This document shows, piece after piece, positions 13,430-13,462 of a stretch of 13,462 nt of DNA (position 1 is its first letter; each line of letters starts with the position of its first letter). The notes under the pieces were generated by a model that had not been told where the DNA came from, did no database searches, and saw only the letters and a list, made by a program, of their open reading frames with translations. This DNA is from Bacteroidota bacterium (GTDB lineage: Bacteria > Bacteroidota > Bacteroidia > Chitinophagales > Chitinophagaceae): NCBI GenBank assembly GCA_947447835.1, contig CANFLP010000048.1, forward strand, positions 1-13,462, given 5' to 3'. A program made the position numbers and the translations under genes.

Positions 13430-13462
13430 GTAGGACTTAATTAGTTTTTACTTGCAGCCCAA

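Noticed and set aside
1..13462. CRISPR array, transposon ends, tRNA or riboswitch
   Set aside because: No repeated 20-40-base units, terminal repeats with transposase, tRNA-like cloverleaf or known riboswitch core was seen; intergenic gaps are too short for most of them.

Overview
The window looks like chromosomal housekeeping DNA from a Bacteroidota bacterium. Four things support this: AT-rich DNA, six exact matches to the Bacteroidota -7 promoter element (TAnnTTTG) just upstream of start codons, secreted proteins whose signal peptides end in A|Q, and phylum-typical families (DUF5683, DUF4954, a short PspC protein, an OMP beta-barrel protein). The parA-parB-DUF5683-dapB gene order is also, from memory, a Bacteroidota arrangement. 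A Chitinophagaceae-like source is possible but is only a guess. No rRNA, tRNA, CRISPR array, transposon, prophage or integrase gene was seen. No stretch longer than about 125 bases lacks a gene.

Layout. Bases 1-2086 (minus) hold most of a mitochondrial-type aconitase, cut by the left edge. It diverges from a small PspC-domain membrane protein (2209-2427, plus) across a 122-base region with a promoter element for each direction. The PspC stop codon directly abuts the stop codon of kdsA (2428-3252, minus), the KDO-8-phosphate synthase of LPS synthesis. Upstream of kdsA lies a secreted, probable outer-membrane beta-barrel protein (3310-4092, minus).

Bases 4141-7574 (minus) form a compact five-gene operon read parA, parB, DUF5683 protein, dapB, rrf2, with gaps of 1-7 bases or overlaps. 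It joins chromosome partitioning, an unknown membrane protein, lysine/diaminopimelate synthesis and a four-cysteine Rrf2 regulator. The parA promoter faces a divergent promoter for a membrane-anchored metallophosphoesterase (7644-8879, plus), and the two -7 elements are the arms of one 29-base inverted repeat. A small outer-membrane beta-barrel gene (8949-9542, plus) follows. Its 3' end overlaps the 3' end of the next, opposing gene, and a UUCG-loop terminator candidate for it lies inside that gene.

Bases 9528-13429 (minus) hold a 737-residue DUF4954 protein with a left-handed beta-helix-like region, an RhlE-like DEAD-box RNA helicase, and a short MmcQ/YjbR-family protein that may have lost its C-terminus to one stop codon. 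The DUF4954 gene has its own promoter and a leader made almost wholly of a hairpin.

No clearly new multi-gene system was found. The most noteworthy items are the palindromic promoter structures upstream of parA/metallophosphoesterase and of DUF4954, the embedded terminator, the functionally unassigned DUF4954 and DUF5683 proteins, and the presence of rrf2 where lepB is expected.
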